5,210 nucleotides of DNA, taken from NCBI GenBank assembly GCA_027021085.1, contig JALUVB010000299.1:1-5210 (forward strand), read 5' to 3'. This DNA is from a bacterium. GTDB taxonomy: Bacteria > CAIJMQ01 > JAADFP01. The notes beneath the pieces are model-generated. The model was given only the letters and a program-made list of their open reading frames with translations. It was not told the origin of the DNA and did no database searches. The translations under genes were made by a program, and so were the position numbers. Below, one piece after another: positions 4,220 to 5,210 of this stretch (position 1 is the stretch's first letter; each line of letters opens with the position of its first letter).

Positions 4220-5210
4220 ATGAAAAAAACCATCTATATCTTTTCTAACGGAGAACTGCACCGTAAACAAAACACCCTTTATTTTGAGAATGAGCGGGGA
4301 AAGAAATACATCCCGGTGGAGAACACAGGGGAGCTGATGATATTTGGCGAGGTTACCATAAACAAAAAGCTCCTGGATTTCCTATCGCAGAAGGAGATAA
4401 TCTTACATTTCTATAATTATTATGGCTATTATTCCGGAACCTTTTATCCAAGAGAACATTACAATTCGGGATTTATGATACTCAAGCAGGCAGAGTTCTA
4501 TCTTGACGAGGGGAAAAGACTTCTCTTAGCCAGGAAGTTTGTGGAGGGTGCAATCTCAAATATCTTGAAAGTTCTCTCCTATTATAGAAACAGAGGAAAA
4601 GATTTGTCCCGGAAGATAGGAGATATAGAGCATCTTACTTCTTCTCTGGGGAGTTGTGGCTCGGTGGAAGAGCTTATGGCAATTGAGGGGAATTGCAGGG
4701 ATTACTATTACGATACTTTTGACACTATAATTGATAATGAGGAGTTTTCCTTCTCCCGCAGGACAAAGAGACCCCCGCGGAACAGGCTCAATGCTCTTAT
4801 AAGTTTTGGGAATAGTCTTATTTACACTACTGTGCTTTCAGAAATTTATAAAACACATCTTGACCCGCGCATAGGCTTTCTACATACTACAAACTTTAGG
4901 AGATTCACCCTGAACCTGGATGTGGCAGAAATTTTTAAACCTATTATTGTAGATAGAATAATCTTCACTCTCCTGAATAAAAAAATGCTTTCTGCTAAAG
5001 ATTTTATGAATAGACTGGGTGGGATTTACTTGAAAGAAAAGGGACAGAAGGTGTTTGTGGAGAAATTTGATGAAAGACTAAGAACTACGATTGCTGATAA
5101 AGGGTTAGGAAGAAATATATCCTACAGGACAGTTATCCGGAGGGAACTTTACAAGCTGGAAAAACACTTGATGGAAGACAGAGAGTATAAACCTTTCGTG
5201 GCGAAATGGT
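4220..5210 (+). CDS. cas1b: CRISPR-associated integrase Cas1b, 3' end cut by window
   Basis: The frame stays open from ATG 4220 to the last base, giving 330 residues. The start MKKTIYIFSNGEL and the following RKQNTLYFE match the Cas1b subfamily, associated mainly with type I-B CRISPR systems. Cas1 with Cas2 inserts new spacers into the CRISPR array. The N-terminal beta domain covers roughly 1-85. The helical catalytic domain keeps the metal-binding residues E156 (LMAIEGNCR), H222 (GFLHTT) and E237 in LNLDVAEIFKP, corresponding to E141, H208 and D221 of E. coli Cas1. Other typical blocks are NALISFGNSLIY (191-202) and PIIVDRIIF. The ending YKPFVAKW is close to the usual family terminus, so only a few residues should be missing. 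No ribosome binding site is seen, but the N-terminal match supports the ATG. No in-frame stop or frameshift was found, so it is probably functional. cas2 and the repeat array would be expected downstream. Confidence 0.95.
   Translation, partial: MKKTIYIFSNGELHRKQNTLYFENERGKKYIPVENTGELMIFGEVTINKKLLDFLSQKEIILHFYNYYGYYSGTFYPREHYNSGFMILKQAEFYLDEGKRLLLARKFVEGAISNILKVLSYYRNRGKDLSRKIGDIEHLTSSLGSCGSVEELMAIEGNCRDYYYDTFDTIIDNEEFSFSRRTKRPPRNRLNALISFGNSLIYTTVLSEIYKTHLDPRIGFLHTTNFRRFTLNLDVAEIFKPIIVDRIIFTLLNKKMLSAKDFMNRLGGIYLKEKGQKVFVEKFDERLRTTIADKGLGRNISYRTVIRRELYKLEKHLMEDREYKPFVAKW

Overview
This AT-rich window looks like an accessory or defence-type region of a bacterial genome, probably an uncultured or anaerobic lineage. 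No gene pins down the taxonomy. All six substantial genes lie on the + strand. From left to right they are: an AAA_14/DUF4143 ATPase (114-1421), a SWIM zinc-finger protein with a helical C-terminal region (1528-2949), a ribbon-helix-helix antitoxin and MazF/PemK toxin pair (3023-3271 and 3258-3596), a GxxExxY-family PD-(D/E)XK protein (3785-4180), and the almost complete 5' portion of a Cas1b gene (4220 to the right edge). Cas1b belongs to the adaptation module of a CRISPR-Cas system, most likely type I-B. The rest of that system would lie to the right of the window.

The region carries clear marks of rearrangement. The first 38 bases match the start of the intact GxxExxY gene at 37 of 38 positions. 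The match then stops abruptly, leaving a broken copy. Separately, an exact 25-bp direct repeat overlaps the stop codon of the ATPase gene (1405-1429) and recurs between the toxin and GxxExxY genes (3658-3682), so it brackets the SWIM gene and the toxin-antitoxin pair. The simplest reading is that this 2.2-kb block was inserted or duplicated between the ATPase and a GxxExxY-cas1 unit. The sequence alone does not prove the mechanism.

The SWIM gene has a probable single-base deletion near its 5' end. A short upstream reading frame from 1478 encodes the missing N-terminus and would join the main frame if one G were restored at about 1513. Only the toxin-antitoxin operon has a strong promoter (perfect -35, extended -10) plus a strong ribosome binding site. 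The ATPase and GxxExxY genes have candidate promoters with adjacent or overlapping perfect inverted repeats, and the ATPase start may be leaderless.

Functionally, the window combines an RNA-cleaving toxin, two proteins with nuclease-fold motifs (the ATPase C-terminus and GxxExxY) and the CRISPR integrase Cas1. No cas4 is visible. Where cas4 often sits, just upstream of cas1, there is instead another small PD-(D/E)XK protein, 39 bp away. No rRNA, tRNA, transposase, integrase or CRISPR array was found. No gene-free stretch exceeds 300 bases; the longest gap, 3597-3784, holds a direct-repeat copy, a perfect inverted repeat and a candidate -10 element.
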